Part shown: piece after piece, positions 20,813-29,666 of the stretch
Numbering within the stretch: position 1 is the stretch's first letter
Layout of the letters: each line of letters begins with the position of its first letter
Origin: Pseudarthrobacter oxydans
Lineage (GTDB): Bacteria; Actinomycetota; Actinomycetes; Actinomycetales; Micrococcaceae
DNA length: 64,000 nucleotides
Direction of reading: 5' to 3'
NCBI RefSeq assembly: GCF_030812335.1
Contig: NZ_JAUSSN010000003.1
Span: 427,161-491,160 of the forward strand
Position numbers and translations under genes: made by a program
Notes under the pieces: model-generated
Database searches by the model: none
What the model was told of the DNA's origin: nothing
Seen by the model: only the letters and a program-made list of their open reading frames with translations

Positions 20813-22765
20813 GTGTACATTGTCCGCATGGGGGACACCGCGGACGGCCGCGCGCGCGACGAAATCGACGCCATCGTGGGGCGTATCGCCGCACGGGCGC
20901 ATGCCGATGAGCGGCTGGGCGGAAGTGGCCCCGACGCGGAGCTGGCAGCCGAACTCAGCGCTGCGCTCGAATTCCTGCCGCAGCTCAGGCTCCGCACCCT
21001 CCGGGCCCTGGAAAAGGACCTCGCCCGGCCGGACAGCCCCGCAACCGCGGGACCCCAGGGCCGGGGGCAGTCGGGCGAACCAGGCGTGGCCAGGTTCCTC
21101 GTCCGAGTGTGTTCGCAGACCCACGGCCCGTACAGCTCTCCGCGCTCCGCGCACGCCATCGAGGCGTCACTGCTGGACCTGCTGATGTTGCGGGACGTCC
21201 GGCTCGCTCATGGCAGCAGCATGTACCACCGGTGCTTGAACGGCGTCAAAGCCATCCTCGGCCTCGGCCCAGAAGACAGTCTGGCGGAACACGGCGTCGC
21301 CCGATTCGGTGCCCGCGGCATAGTTTCACTGCTGCACATTTCAGTGTCTTTGGCAGACCTGCAGTTCAGCCAAACATCGGCCCACATCACGCCCCGGATG
21401 GGTTACGCAGGATTGGACGCTCACGCGGATGCCGTGGACGACTGCCACTTCATGACGGCCGCCTTCGCCCGCTGGATCTTGAAGACCGACCCCTCCCTTG
21501 CCAAGCTCGCGGCCCTGGCCGCCAACGGACGGCTGGCCGAGTATGGGATATCACCGGCCGAGCTGGATCCGGAGAAACTTCGGGCGGAGCTCGCCAAGGT
21601 GGACGTTGCCGCGGTGGCCGGATCCCTGCCCGACGTCGACACTGGAAGTTTCCACGCCGGGCACGTCGGCAGCGGCACCTCGGAGCGGCGTCAGCGTCGC
21701 CGACCCGATCTATCGGAGCTCGACGACGGCGGGAAGGGAAGTTTTGACGTCGCTATCCCGCCGACTGCGCGCAATCCCGCGACGGCCGGAGACGCCTTCG
21801 AGAAACACATTTCCCGCCGGGAATCCAACCTCGTCATCCGACGGCTAAGCGCCGCGGCGTGGGTTGCCTGTCCGCTCGCCTTTGTCGGCCTTTACCTTTG
21901 GATGGCCTGGCCGGCGTTGGGGGAACTACTGGCAGGACCCGGAAGCGCCGGGTGGACCGGACTTTTTGTATTTGTCCTTACCGCCGCCCTGGGCGGAAGC
22001 CTGATCGCCATGGGAATCTCGTCCTGGCTGGAGCTTCGGGTCAGCGGGTTTTTCCAGGTGGCCCGCGAGCTGACCCGCTACACGGTGCTGCAGGGCCGGC
22101 GGGACAGGGAATTCCTCCGGGCCCTGCGTGTTCTTCGCCCCGGCCTGTTTGACCGCTCGGCGACGGCAGGCCTGCCACGACTGTTCACAGTCTGCTTCGA
22201 CGAGGAAGGAGCATTGCTGCTTGGAGGCAACACCCAGCCGTCTGTAGTCGCAGCATTTCACTGGCTGCATGTGCGCCAGATTTTCGCGGAACCGCCTGTC
22301 CGCGGCCGCCAGCCCAAGCGCGGTCACGGCCAGCGCGTGGTCCTCGTGGTTCGGAAGGACGGCAGGGATGTCGAGCTGAAGTTCCCCCTCGAACGCGCCA
22401 AGGTTGCCTGGACCACACGCACATTTTTGGAAGCTGACCCCGTCAAGGCAGCACTGGCGCTCCTGCAGGGGATGCGGACGCTCAGCTCGCTTGACGGCCC
22501 GGGCATGTCCCGGCCAGGGATACGACAAATGACCCCTGAGACGAAGGAACGCATGCACTTGTTGTTGCGTCAGGACGCAGTGCTGGAAGGCACGGACTAT
22601 GAAAACGAGGCGTTGGAATACGAGCGGCGGCCTCGGCCTCCCCTGGCACCCGCAGCTTCGGCCTTCCTCCGCTACCGCCGGAGTCAGATAACCCGCGGGT
22701 TGGTCGTGATAGTGCTCCTGTGCGCGGCGGCCGGCCCGTTGCTTCTTATGTTGATTCTGCGGTAG
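20813..22765 (+). CDS. Hypothetical membrane protein, about 650 residues
   Basis: I do not recognise the family. Residues 1-330 look soluble and helical, with a polar hinge around 295-320 (ERRQRRRPDLSELDDGG). Two membrane segments lie near 347-369 and 383-405, followed by a roughly 210-residue cytosolic-looking domain (FLRALRVLRPGLFD, RVVLVVRKDGRDVELKFPLER) and a final membrane helix at 629-650 ending at the C-terminus. An ATG at 20828 is an alternative start; neither has a good ribosome site. It is on the same strand as the VanY gene, 47 bases away, and codon usage is native. An envelope role is only a guess. Confidence 0.75.
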   Translation: MYIVRMGDTADGRARDEIDAIVGRIAARAHADERLGGSGPDAELAAELSAALEFLPQLRLRTLRALEKDLARPDSPATAGPQGRGQSGEPGVARFLVRVCSQTHGPYSSPRSAHAIEASLLDLLMLRDVRLAHGSSMYHRCLNGVKAILGLGPEDSLAEHGVARFGARGIVSLLHISVSLADLQFSQTSAHITPRMGYAGLDAHADAVDDCHFMTAAFARWILKTDPSLAKLAALAANGRLAEYGISPAELDPEKLRAELAKVDVAAVAGSLPDVDTGSFHAGHVGSGTSERRQRRRPDLSELDDGGKGSFDVAIPPTARNPATAGDAFEKHISRRESNLVIRRLSAAAWVACPLAFVGLYLWMAWPALGELLAGPGSAGWTGLFVFVLTAALGGSLIAMGISSWLELRVSGFFQVARELTRYTVLQGRRDREFLRALRVLRPGLFDRSATAGLPRLFTVCFDEEGALLLGGNTQPSVVAAFHWLHVRQIFAEPPVRGRQPKRGHGQRVVLVVRKDGRDVELKFPLERAKVAWTTRTFLEADPVKAALALLQGMRTLSSLDGPGMSRPGIRQMTPETKERMHLLLRQDAVLEGTDYENEALEYERRPRPPLAPAASAFLRYRRSQITRGLVVIVLLCAAAGPLLLMLILR

Positions 22766-22851
22766 GACCCCGGGGCGGACGTCCCGCCGCCAGCCCGCCG
22801 ATATAACCCGGCCGTCACGTCCTGTTCACGGCGCTGGGATAGCTTGGGGGC

Positions 22852-23256
22852 ATGCTGACAGGATTCAAGAACTTTATTCTCAAGGGCAACGTCGTGGACC
22901 TTGCCGTCGCAGTCGTCATCGGCGCCGCGTTCGGCGCCGTGGTCACGGCACTGGTCCAGAGCGTCCTCATGCCGTTCATCGCGGGACTGGTGGGTTCGCC
23001 CAACTTCGACAGCTTCGCCGTGGTGACCCTGAACGGCAATGACATCAAGTTCGGCGTGCTGCTGACGGCGATCGTCAACTTCCTCCTGGTCGCTGCCGCC
23101 ATCTACTTCGTTGTCGTTGTGCCCATGAACCACATGATCGAACGGCGCAACCGCCGCCTCGGCATCACACCGGACGTCAAGGAAGAGGCAGCCGAGGATC
23201 CGCAGATCGCCCTGCTGACCGAAATCCGGGACGCCTTGCACCAGCGCCAGCTGTAG
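22852..23256 (+). CDS. mscL: Large-conductance mechanosensitive channel
   Basis: 134 residues. It forms a homopentameric emergency valve opened by membrane tension under hypo-osmotic shock. It begins with MLTGFKNFILKGNVVDLAVAVVIGAAFG, split here as the N-terminal helix (1-13) and TM1 (about 15-38). A periplasmic loop with NGNDIKFGV precedes TM2 (about 68-90) and a C-terminal amphipathic helix with the NRRLG basic cluster. A strong hairpin terminator follows it. Confidence 0.95.
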   Translation: MLTGFKNFILKGNVVDLAVAVVIGAAFGAVVTALVQSVLMPFIAGLVGSPNFDSFAVVTLNGNDIKFGVLLTAIVNFLLVAAAIYFVVVVPMNHMIERRNRRLGITPDVKEEAAEDPQIALLTEIRDALHQRQL

Positions 23257-23295
23257 TCCACGCAACCCTGACAATCACTCACCAACCGACGCAAT

Positions 23296-23334
23296 AAAAG
23301 AACGGCCCGCCCCTGAAGGGCGGGCCGTTCTTTT
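23296..23334. terminator. Bidirectional intrinsic terminator between mscL and glmM
   Basis: A perfect 17-bp stem: AAAAGAACGGCCCGCCC pairs with GGGCGGGCCGTTCTTTT around a 5-nt loop CTGAA. A/T tracts at the two ends allow termination of both converging transcripts. Confidence 0.92.
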
Positions 23335-23359
23335 ACGTGAGAAGGGGCTGCGTCGATCC

Positions 23360-24721
23360 TCAGTCCGCGACGAGCTCCAGGGCCAGCTCGGTCCGGACCA
23401 CCTGCGCCAGGCGCTCAGCGACGGCCTGGGCGGTCTCCTGCGATGCCGCCTCGACCATGACGCGGACCACCGGTTCGGTGCCGGAGGGGCGCAGGAGCAC
23501 GCGGCCGGTGTCGCCGAGCTCGGCTTCGGCGACGGCAACGGCAGCGGCCAGGGTTGCATCACCGGTGACCCGGGTGCGGTCCACGCCCCTGACGTTGATC
23601 AGGACCTGCGGAAGCTTGGTCATCACCTTGGCCAGATCCTTCAGCGGACGGCCCGTGAGGGCCACCTGGGCGGCGATCTGCAGGCCGGTAAGGACGCCGT
23701 CGCCCGTGGTGGCGTGGTCGGCGAAGATCACGTGGCCGGACTGCTCGCCGCCGAGGTTGAAACCGCCTTCGCGCATCCCCTCCAGGACGTAGCGGTCACC
23801 CACGCCGGTTTCGCGCAGGCTGATGCCCGCCTCGCGCAGTGCGATCTTGAGTCCGAGGTTGCTCATCACGGTCGCCACGAGGACGTTGTCCTTGAGTTTG
23901 CCCGAGGCTTTCAGCGCGACGGCGAGGATGGCCATGATCTCATCGCCGTCGACGACGTTTCCTTCGTGGTCCACGGCGAGGCAGCGGTCCGCGTCGCCGT
24001 CGTGCGCGATGCCCAGGTCGGCGCCGTGCGCCAGGACTGCCTCGGCCAGCGGCCCCAGGTGGGTTGACCCGACACCGTCGTTGATGTTCAGGCCGTCCGG
24101 TTCGGCGCCGATGACAATAACGTCGGCGCCGGCATCCTTGAAGACCTGCGGGGAACATCCGCTCGCGGCGCCGTGGGCGCAGTCCAGCACGACTTTGAGT
24201 CCGTCCAGGCGGTGCGGGAGGGTGCCGAGCAGATGGACGATGTAGCGGTCCTCGGCGTCGGAGAAGCGCTGGATCCGGCCGACGTCCCCGCCGACCGGGC
24301 GGCGCGGCTCTTGGCCGAGCAGCGCCTCGATGGCGTTTTCCACGTCGTCGGGGAGCTTCTGGCCGCCGCGGGCAAAGAACTTGATGCCGTTGTCCGGGGC
24401 GGGATTGTGCGAGGCGGAGATCATCACGCCGAAGTCCGCGTCCAGGTCTGCAACCAGGTACGCCGCGGCCGGGGTGGGCAGCACGCCGGCGTCATAGACG
24501 TCGATCCCGGAGCTGGACAGCCCCGCCTCCACGGCAGCCCCAATGAACTCACCGCTCGCGCGGGGGTCGCGGGCCACCACGGCGCGAGGCCGTGTTCCGC
24601 TGGTATTGCGGTCATGGCCAAGCACGACGGCGGCGGCCTGGGCCAGCTGCATCGCCAGTTCGGCCGTCAGCAGGCCGTTCGCCAAACCCCGGACACCATC
24701 TGTTCCAAATAATCTAGACAT
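23360..24721 (-). CDS. glmM: Phosphoglucosamine mutase
   Basis: 453 residues. It converts glucosamine-6-phosphate to glucosamine-1-phosphate, the step after GlmS. The start at 24721 gives the canonical N-terminus [12 protein letters not shown]; an open frame extends further upstream but is not conserved. The phosphoserine loop is [14 protein letters not shown] with Ser104. The metal-binding loop DGDADRC and the C-terminal [14 protein letters not shown] phosphate-binding loop are present. It lies downstream of rplM-rpsI, separated by a terminator. Confidence 0.95.
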   Translation of the reverse strand: MSRLFGTDGVRGLANGLLTAELAMQLAQAAAVVLGHDRNTSGTRPRAVVARDPRASGEFIGAAVEAGLSSSGIDVYDAGVLPTPAAAYLVADLDADFGVMISASHNPAPDNGIKFFARGGQKLPDDVENAIEALLGQEPRRPVGGDVGRIQRFSDAEDRYIVHLLGTLPHRLDGLKVVLDCAHGAASGCSPQVFKDAGADVIVIGAEPDGLNINDGVGSTHLGPLAEAVLAHGADLGIAHDGDADRCLAVDHEGNVVDGDEIMAILAVALKASGKLKDNVLVATVMSNLGLKIALREAGISLRETGVGDRYVLEGMREGGFNLGGEQSGHVIFADHATTGDGVLTGLQIAAQVALTGRPLKDLAKVMTKLPQVLINVRGVDRTRVTGDATLAAAVAVAEAELGDTGRVLLRPSGTEPVVRVMVEAASQETAQAVAERLAQVVRTELALELVAD

Positions 24722-24821
24722 CGGGTCAAGTTTAGACGATGAGGTGGGCGCTCCCGGCCCCGGGACCATGTGGCGGACCCGCGGCGCCGCTGATACCCAG
24801 GTGTTTGCGCTGGTTAAACGG

Positions 24822-24860
24822 CGAAAGCCCGCCCCGCCACAAGGGCGGAACGGGCTTTCG
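24822..24860 (-). terminator. Stem-loop after rpsI
   Basis: CGAAAGCCCG at 24822-24831 pairs with CGGGCTTTCG at 24851-24860, with an inner CCGCC/GGGCGG stem. It lies 31 bases after the rpsI stop, in the minus-strand direction. The T-tract is short, so termination efficiency is uncertain. Confidence 0.75.
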
Positions 24861-24890
24861 TGCAAGCGCCAGGGGCGCCTGGAAGCGTGA

Positions 24891-25397
24891 TTAACGCTTC
24901 GAGTACTGCTGAGCCTTACGGGCCTTCTTGAGACCGGCCTTCTTGCGCTCGATGACGCGGGCGTCACGACGCAGGTAACCGGCCTTCTTCAGGGTGGCGC
25001 GGTTGTTCTCGGTGTCGATCTCGTTCAGTGAACGGGCGATGCCGAGGCGCAGGGCACCGGCCTGGCCGGAGATGCCGCCACCGTGGATGCGGGCGATAAC
25101 GTCGTAGGCGCCATCAAGATCAAGGATCTTGAAGGGCTCGTTGACGTCCTGCTGGTGCAGCTTGTTCGGGAAGTAGTTGGCCAGCTCGCGGCCGTTGATG
25201 ATCCACTTGCCGGTGCCGGGCACGATGCGAACGCGTGCGACGGCTTCCTTGCGACGGCCAACTGCTGCGCCGGCAACCGTGAGGGCCGGGCGTTCCTTCT
25301 TGGGCGCTTCTGCTTCCGCAGGACCGCTTTCCGAGGTGTAGCTGGTCAGGTTTTCCTCAGCCACAACGGCCTCGGTGGTCTCTTCGTTCTGAGCCAC
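24891..25397 (-). CDS. rpsI: 30S ribosomal protein S9
   Basis: 168 residues. The conserved core begins near residue 40 ([14 protein letters not shown]) and ends with the invariant C-terminal [12 protein letters not shown], which reaches into the ribosomal P site. The acidic 35-residue N-terminal extension is typical of Actinobacteria. It is 36 bases downstream of rplM, the usual two-gene operon. Confidence 0.97.
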   Translation of the reverse strand: MAQNEETTEAVVAEENLTSYTSESGPAEAEAPKKERPALTVAGAAVGRRKEAVARVRIVPGTGKWIINGRELANYFPNKLHQQDVNEPFKILDLDGAYDVIARIHGGGISGQAGALRLGIARSLNEIDTENNRATLKKAGYLRRDARVIERKKAGLKKARKAQQYSKR

Positions 25398-25433
25398 GAT
25401 TCTCCTTGATTAAAAGTTTGTTGGTGGCCAGGA

Positions 25434-25877
25434 CTACTGGGCGACCTGGGTGATTTCGTAAGTCTTGGGCTGCTGGGCGGCGTGGGGGTGCTCGGCACCC
25501 TTGTAGACCTTCAGCTTGCCCAGCTGCTGTGCAGCGAGGGAGTTCTTCGGGAGCATGCCCTTGATGGCCTTCTCCACGGCGCGGACCGGGTTGGATTCCA
25601 GCAGCTCCGCGTAGGTGACGGACGTCAGGCCGCCCGGGTAACCGGAGTGGCGGTAAGCGCGCTTCTGCTCCAGCTTGGCGCCGGTGAGGGCAACCTTCTC
25701 AGCGTTGATGATGATGACGAAGTCGCCCATGTCCATGTGGGACGCAAAGGTGGCCTTGTGCTTGCCGCGCAGCAGGATTGCGGTCTGGCTCGCAAGACGA
25801 CCAAGGACAACGTCTGTGGCGTCAATGACGTGCCACTGGCGGTTGATATCGCCGGGCTTCGGGGTGTACGTACGCAC
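25434..25877 (-). CDS. rplM: 50S ribosomal protein L13
   Basis: 147 residues of the standard length. Visible blocks are [19 protein letters not shown] at the N-terminus, [15 protein letters not shown] in the middle, and [19 protein letters not shown] near the C-terminus. L13 is an early 50S assembly protein. It is first in the operon with rpsI; its promoter lies in the divergent region before the prepilin peptidase. Confidence 0.97.
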   Translation of the reverse strand: MRTYTPKPGDINRQWHVIDATDVVLGRLASQTAILLRGKHKATFASHMDMGDFVIIINAEKVALTGAKLEQKRAYRHSGYPGGLTSVTYAELLESNPVRAVEKAIKGMLPKNSLAAQQLGKLKVYKGAEHPHAAQQPKTYEITQVAQ

Positions 25878-26169
25878 GGTGTTTGCCTCGTTCTTGTTCT
25901 GGCGTTCTTGTTTTAGGCGTCACGCGAAGGTGCACCTACTATCTATGCGCTACCGGAACAGAGGTGAGGGCTCTATGTAACCAGTCGTCCTGAGTCTCGA
26001 ATGTGCACGTTGGGTAGTCATCCTGCAACCGGATCCCCAGCGGGCACGCATCATCGAGAAGGACACGCACAACGACTACCAATAATAGCGGACGACGTGT
26101 CACTGGGTCAAAATGGGGTATCCGGATGCATTCTGCCCGCCGCCGGCCCCGTGCATCCCTGGAGGAACC

Positions 26170-26835
26170 GTGTTCGAGACCGCCGCCGCTGGCTCCGCTT
26201 CGCCGCTCTTTATTGCCGGGGTCGGATTCGCCGGGGCGTGCCTGGGACTCATTGCCGACGCCCTGGTCCGGCGGGCACTCCCCCAGCTGGCCGGCAAGGC
26301 CACCACCAGGCTGCGAATCACGACGGCGGCGGTCACTTTTGTCCTCGCGGCCCTGCTGGCCTGGCGCTTCGGGAGCGCAGCCGAGCTTCCCGCGTACGTA
26401 TTACTGGGCATTTTCGCTGTTCCGCTGGCCCGGATCGATATTGTGCACCATTTGCTGCCGAACCGGCTCGTCGGGCCCCTCTTGGGGGCCGGCCTTGCAC
26501 TTCTGGCGGTCGCCGCCCTGGCGCAGGGGGCTGCGGGTGACCTCTATCGCGGAGTCGCCGGGTCCGTAATCTTGTTCGTTTCTTACTTAATTCTTGCCTT
26601 GACCAGCCGAAACGGCCTGGGAATGGGCGACGTGAAGCTCGCGGCACCACTTGGACTGTACTTAGGCTACCTAGGCTGGTCGCAAGTGTTCTATGGAGGG
26701 GCCTTTGCCTTCGTTCTAGGCGGCATTGCCTCGGTCTTCCTCGTGCTGAAAAACCGCGAAAACAAGCCAAAAGAGGTTGCCTACGGCCCCTCGATGCTCG
26801 CAGCAGTGCTCGCTGTCATCCTGCTCATGCCGTAA
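26170..26835 (+). CDS. Prepilin peptidase, A24 family (TadV-like)
   Basis: About 221 residues, a polytopic membrane aspartyl protease that cleaves the leader of Flp pilins on the cytoplasmic side. Both catalytic aspartates are visible: in ARIDIVHHLLPN (Asp90) and in GMGDVKLA (Asp154). Most of the protein is hydrophobic helix. The GTG at 26170 is chosen because GGAGGAA sits 4-9 bases upstream. It is the only such peptidase in the window and precedes two pilus loci, so it probably processes pilins of both. Confidence 0.88.
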   Translation: MFETAAAGSASPLFIAGVGFAGACLGLIADALVRRALPQLAGKATTRLRITTAAVTFVLAALLAWRFGSAAELPAYVLLGIFAVPLARIDIVHHLLPNRLVGPLLGAGLALLAVAALAQGAAGDLYRGVAGSVILFVSYLILALTSRNGLGMGDVKLAAPLGLYLGYLGWSQVFYGGAFAFVLGGIASVFLVLKNRENKPKEVAYGPSMLAAVLAVILLMP

Positions 26836-27106
26836 CTCCAGTCACTGCAGTATCTCTGCTCCCATTGGCAAGCAAACGCATCAATACAAGTAGTGTGCCC
26901 CAAGAGTTATCAAAAAACTGAGTACACCTCCGCATGGACGCAAGTAGCGCCCCCTTTTCCGTCCCAAAAATTCGGGTATTCCGATTCATTGCTGTGCCGT
27001 TAATCGCCATGCCACTGTTGTCCCAACGGAACTCCGGGGGGTTTAGCAACAGGGGATTTGCTGGAATTTCGTTTGACATTCACAACTCTGGAAAAGGAAC
27101 TTCAAA

Positions 27107-27301
27107 ATGACTGGTCTCATGGTTTCAATGCTCGCATTCGTCGCCGGCGTCAAGGACAAGATGGAATCCGACGAAAAAGGCGCAACGATGGTGGAATACG
27201 GCATTATGGTTGCCCTCATCGCTGTCATCGTCATGGTGGCGGTCGGCCCTCTTGGTGTCGCAATCGCGGCACTGTTCGCCGGCGTCACCGCCGATCTGTA
27301 A
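27107..27301 (+). CDS. flp: Flp family type IVb pilin (locus 1)
   Basis: 64 residues, the major subunit of a Tad pilus. A short leader ends in EKG, followed by the Flp motif ATMVEYGIMVALIAVIV with Glu at +5 and Tyr at +6, then a hydrophobic helix that forms the pilus core. AAGGA lies upstream of the ATG. A strong stem-loop follows the stop codon, before tadE. A second pilin with the same motif lies at 34475. Confidence 0.9.
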   Translation: MTGLMVSMLAFVAGVKDKMESDEKGATMVEYGIMVALIAVIVMVAVGPLGVAIAALFAGVTADL

Positions 27302-27317
27302 CAGGGCTGGAAGCGGC

Positions 27318-27352
27318 GTTTGGCGGCGGAGTGCTATTCTCCGCCGCCAAAC
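27318..27352 (+). terminator. Stem-loop attenuator between flp and tadE (locus 1)
   Basis: A perfect 14-bp stem (GTTTGGCGGCGGAG with CTCCGCCGCCAAAC) closes a 7-nt loop and is followed by CTCTTATT. It lies 17 bases after flp inside the operon. It is likely to terminate part of the transcripts, giving excess pilin mRNA. An equivalent is present in locus 2. Confidence 0.75.
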
Positions 27353-27390
27353 CTCTTATTGAGGTCAACGGAGCGAACTGGGGAACAGCG

Positions 27391-27801
27391 GTGTTGAATA
27401 CGAAGCATAAAGAACGCGGCGCGGTGGCCGTGGAAATGGCAATGATCCTGCCGCTATTGCTGCTGATAGTCATCGGAACCATCGAGTTTGGCCGCGTCCT
27501 GAATGTCCAGGTTTCCCTGACGCAAGCAGCCCGCGAAGGAGCCCGACATGCCGCCATACACCATGACGACGCATCCCTTGATGTTACAGGGGCAGCTCTC
27601 GCAGCGGCTCCTTCATTAGCCGGCCTGGGTGTCGCGGTCGCCAATAATGCAGGTGGCTGCGCAGAGGGCACAAATGTCACAGTAACCACGACCGTCGCCT
27701 TGCCCTCATTATCCGGATTTCTTGACGCCGGCTTTTTTGGCGGACCGGGACTATTTCCGATGAACTTAACTGGAGTGGGGGTAATGAGATGCGGCGGGTA
27801 A
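27391..27801 (+). CDS. tadE: TadE-like minor pseudopilin (locus 1)
   Basis: 136 residues. The N-terminus KERG-AVAVEMAMILPLLLLIVIGTIEFGR is the TadE signature: a cleavable leader, Glu at +5 and one membrane helix, here interrupted for length. A small extracytoplasmic domain follows, ending in MRCGG. The start is GTG 27391 or TTG 27394, with GGGGAA just upstream. The last 13 bases overlap the start of tadG. Confidence 0.85.
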   Translation: MLNTKHKERGAVAVEMAMILPLLLLIVIGTIEFGRVLNVQVSLTQAAREGARHAAIHHDDASLDVTGAALAAAPSLAGLGVAVANNAGGCAEGTNVTVTTTVALPSLSGFLDAGFFGGPGLFPMNLTGVGVMRCGG

Positions 27802-28853
27802 AACCGACAAGAGCTACAAGCGACGTGCGATCAACTAGCGACGGCGAACGTGGAGCAGCCACAATTGTTGTCGCGATCATGATGGTGGCACTCCTGGGGA
27901 TGACAGCACTAGCTGTTGATGTGGGAGCGATGTACGCGGAAAAAGCCCAGGTTCAAAATGCGGCTGACGCCGGCGCGCTGGCCATCGCCGGCGACTGCGC
28001 CGGCGGTACTTGCGGCGACACGGACGCAACCGCGGCTCTCCTTGCCGATTCGAACAGCAATGACGCCGCCAGCGGCGTCACGTCCGTGACCTTCCCGGCC
28101 GCGACCACTGTTCGCGTGGAAACCTTCGCCCGCGCAGCTGGCTCCGATGCGGACAGTTTTTCACTTTTCTTCGCGAGGCTTATGGGATTCGACTCGACGG
28201 AGATTCACGCCGTTGCTGAAGCCTCCTGGGGTCCTCCGGATTCCGGTTCGACGCTTCCTTGGACGGTGAGCGAGTGCGTATTTCGAGATTTCCTCACAGC
28301 CAGCCAGCGGGCCGAGCTGGATTCAACGGGCAACTTTGCCGGCGATCCAATAGCGACCCACATATTGCTCCGCTATGACGAAAAGACCCCGGACTACGAA
28401 GGATGCGAAGCGCAGAACGGCTATCAGCCTGGCGGCTTCGGGTGGTTGGAAGCAAACGCAGACTGTTCCGCTGACATTATTCCCGGCGGGATAGTGCAAG
28501 GCCAACCCGGCAACGCGTTTCCCAAAACAGGAGGCTCGGACAAGGTCTGTCAGGACGTTCTCAAAGGACTCCTAAACGAGCCGGTCCTCATCCCGCTCTT
28601 CAGTTCAGCCATCAACGGCGGCGGCGACAAAACGCAGTACACACTTATCGGATTCGCAGCCTTTCAGGTCACGGGGTACAAGTTCGGGGGCGGTCCGGAA
28701 CTAACGCATGCCGACACGAGCGCCCCATCCTGCACCGGAATGTGCCGTGGTCTTCAAGGGTTCTTCACCCGCTTCGTCACTCTTGAGGAGGGTCAGATCG
28801 CTAGCGGGGGCGTGCCGAACTTTGGGGCATCCAAGGTTGAGCTCACCGGTTAG
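27789..28853 (+). CDS. tadG: TadG-like pilus assembly protein (locus 1)
   Basis: 354 residues. One N-terminal membrane segment, GAATIVVAIMMVALLGM, follows an ERG leader-like site but lacks the Glu at +5, so processing by the prepilin peptidase is doubtful. The conserved ALAVDVGAMYAEKAQVQNAADAGAL stretch (the TadG/Tad-like hallmark) follows at about residue 41. The remainder is a Cys-containing extracellular domain. It overlaps tadE by 13 nt. Confidence 0.83.
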   Translation: MRRVKPTRATSDVRSTSDGERGAATIVVAIMMVALLGMTALAVDVGAMYAEKAQVQNAADAGALAIAGDCAGGTCGDTDATAALLADSNSNDAASGVTSVTFPAATTVRVETFARAAGSDADSFSLFFARLMGFDSTEIHAVAEASWGPPDSGSTLPWTVSECVFRDFLTASQRAELDSTGNFAGDPIATHILLRYDEKTPDYEGCEAQNGYQPGGFGWLEANADCSADIIPGGIVQGQPGNAFPKTGGSDKVCQDVLKGLLNEPVLIPLFSSAINGGGDKTQYTLIGFAAFQVTGYKFGGGPELTHADTSAPSCTGMCRGLQGFFTRFVTLEEGQIASGGVPNFGASKVELTG

Positions 28854-28901
28854 CGGACGCACCGCTCCATCATCTTGTTCTATCGACTAAGGAGAAACAC
28901 A

Positions 28902-29666
28902 GTGAAGTCACGCCTACTGGGAGGCATTGCGGCTTTGGTATTGGCCGTTGTCGGAGCCATCTTATTGTTTGTTTATGTGCAAGGCGCGGCCGCCCGCGCA
29001 CAGGCCGGGCTGGAGCCGGTCAGTGTCTTGGTTGTTCAAGAGTCAATCCCTGCGGGCACCAAGACATCAGACTTGGGCACCAGGGTCCGCGCTGAAGCGA
29101 TCCCCAAGACTGCAGTCCCCGAGGGGGCACTGGAGACGCTCAATCAGAAGGAAGGGACAGTCACCGCCGTCGATCTGCAACCGGGAGAACAACTCCTGGC
29201 CTCACGGCTCATTGATCCTCGAGATCTCGTTCCAGGCACTGTGCCGGTGCCCGACGGGCTGGAAGAGGTCACGCTTCTGCTGGCGCCTGAACGTCTCCTC
29301 GGCGGCAGGATCGAAGCAGGAGACATCGTGACTGTCTACTCCTCGTTCAAGACCGAAGAGGGCATGCCGGCGGATGCTACCGTGCCGCCTGAAGTGAAAG
29401 GCTGGAAGCAGTCCACTGGCCTGCTGTTCCAGGACGTCCTGGTCACTGCTGTTCAGAAAGCGGCCGCGGAGACTAAGAATTCGGCCGGAACGGAATCCGG
29501 GGTGGAAATGCCCAACGGATCGGCGTTCGTGACGGTTGCGAGGACCGACTCGGACGCCGCCAAGCTGGTCTTCGGCGCTGAGTTTGGCACCCTGTGGCTA
29601 TCCAAGCAAACCCCCTCGTCTACCAACAACGATCCTCCAATCACCACGTTTGGAGGGCTGTACTGA
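28902..29666 (+). CDS. cpaB: CpaB/RcpC-like pilus assembly protein with SAF domain (locus 1)
   Basis: 254 residues. One N-terminal membrane helix (KSRLLGGIAALVLAVVGAILL) is followed by a SAF-like beta-clip domain (about 40-110, VLVVQESIPAGTKTSDL) and the RcpC domain with RLLGGRIEAGDIVTVYSS. In Gram-negative systems CpaB connects to the secretin; in Actinobacteria its role in the envelope is not settled. The start is GTG 28902 with AAGGAG 8-13 bases upstream. Confidence 0.82.
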   Translation: MKSRLLGGIAALVLAVVGAILLFVYVQGAAARAQAGLEPVSVLVVQESIPAGTKTSDLGTRVRAEAIPKTAVPEGALETLNQKEGTVTAVDLQPGEQLLASRLIDPRDLVPGTVPVPDGLEEVTLLLAPERLLGGRIEAGDIVTVYSSFKTEEGMPADATVPPEVKGWKQSTGLLFQDVLVTAVQKAAAETKNSAGTESGVEMPNGSAFVTVARTDSDAAKLVFGAEFGTLWLSKQTPSSTNNDPPITTFGGLY

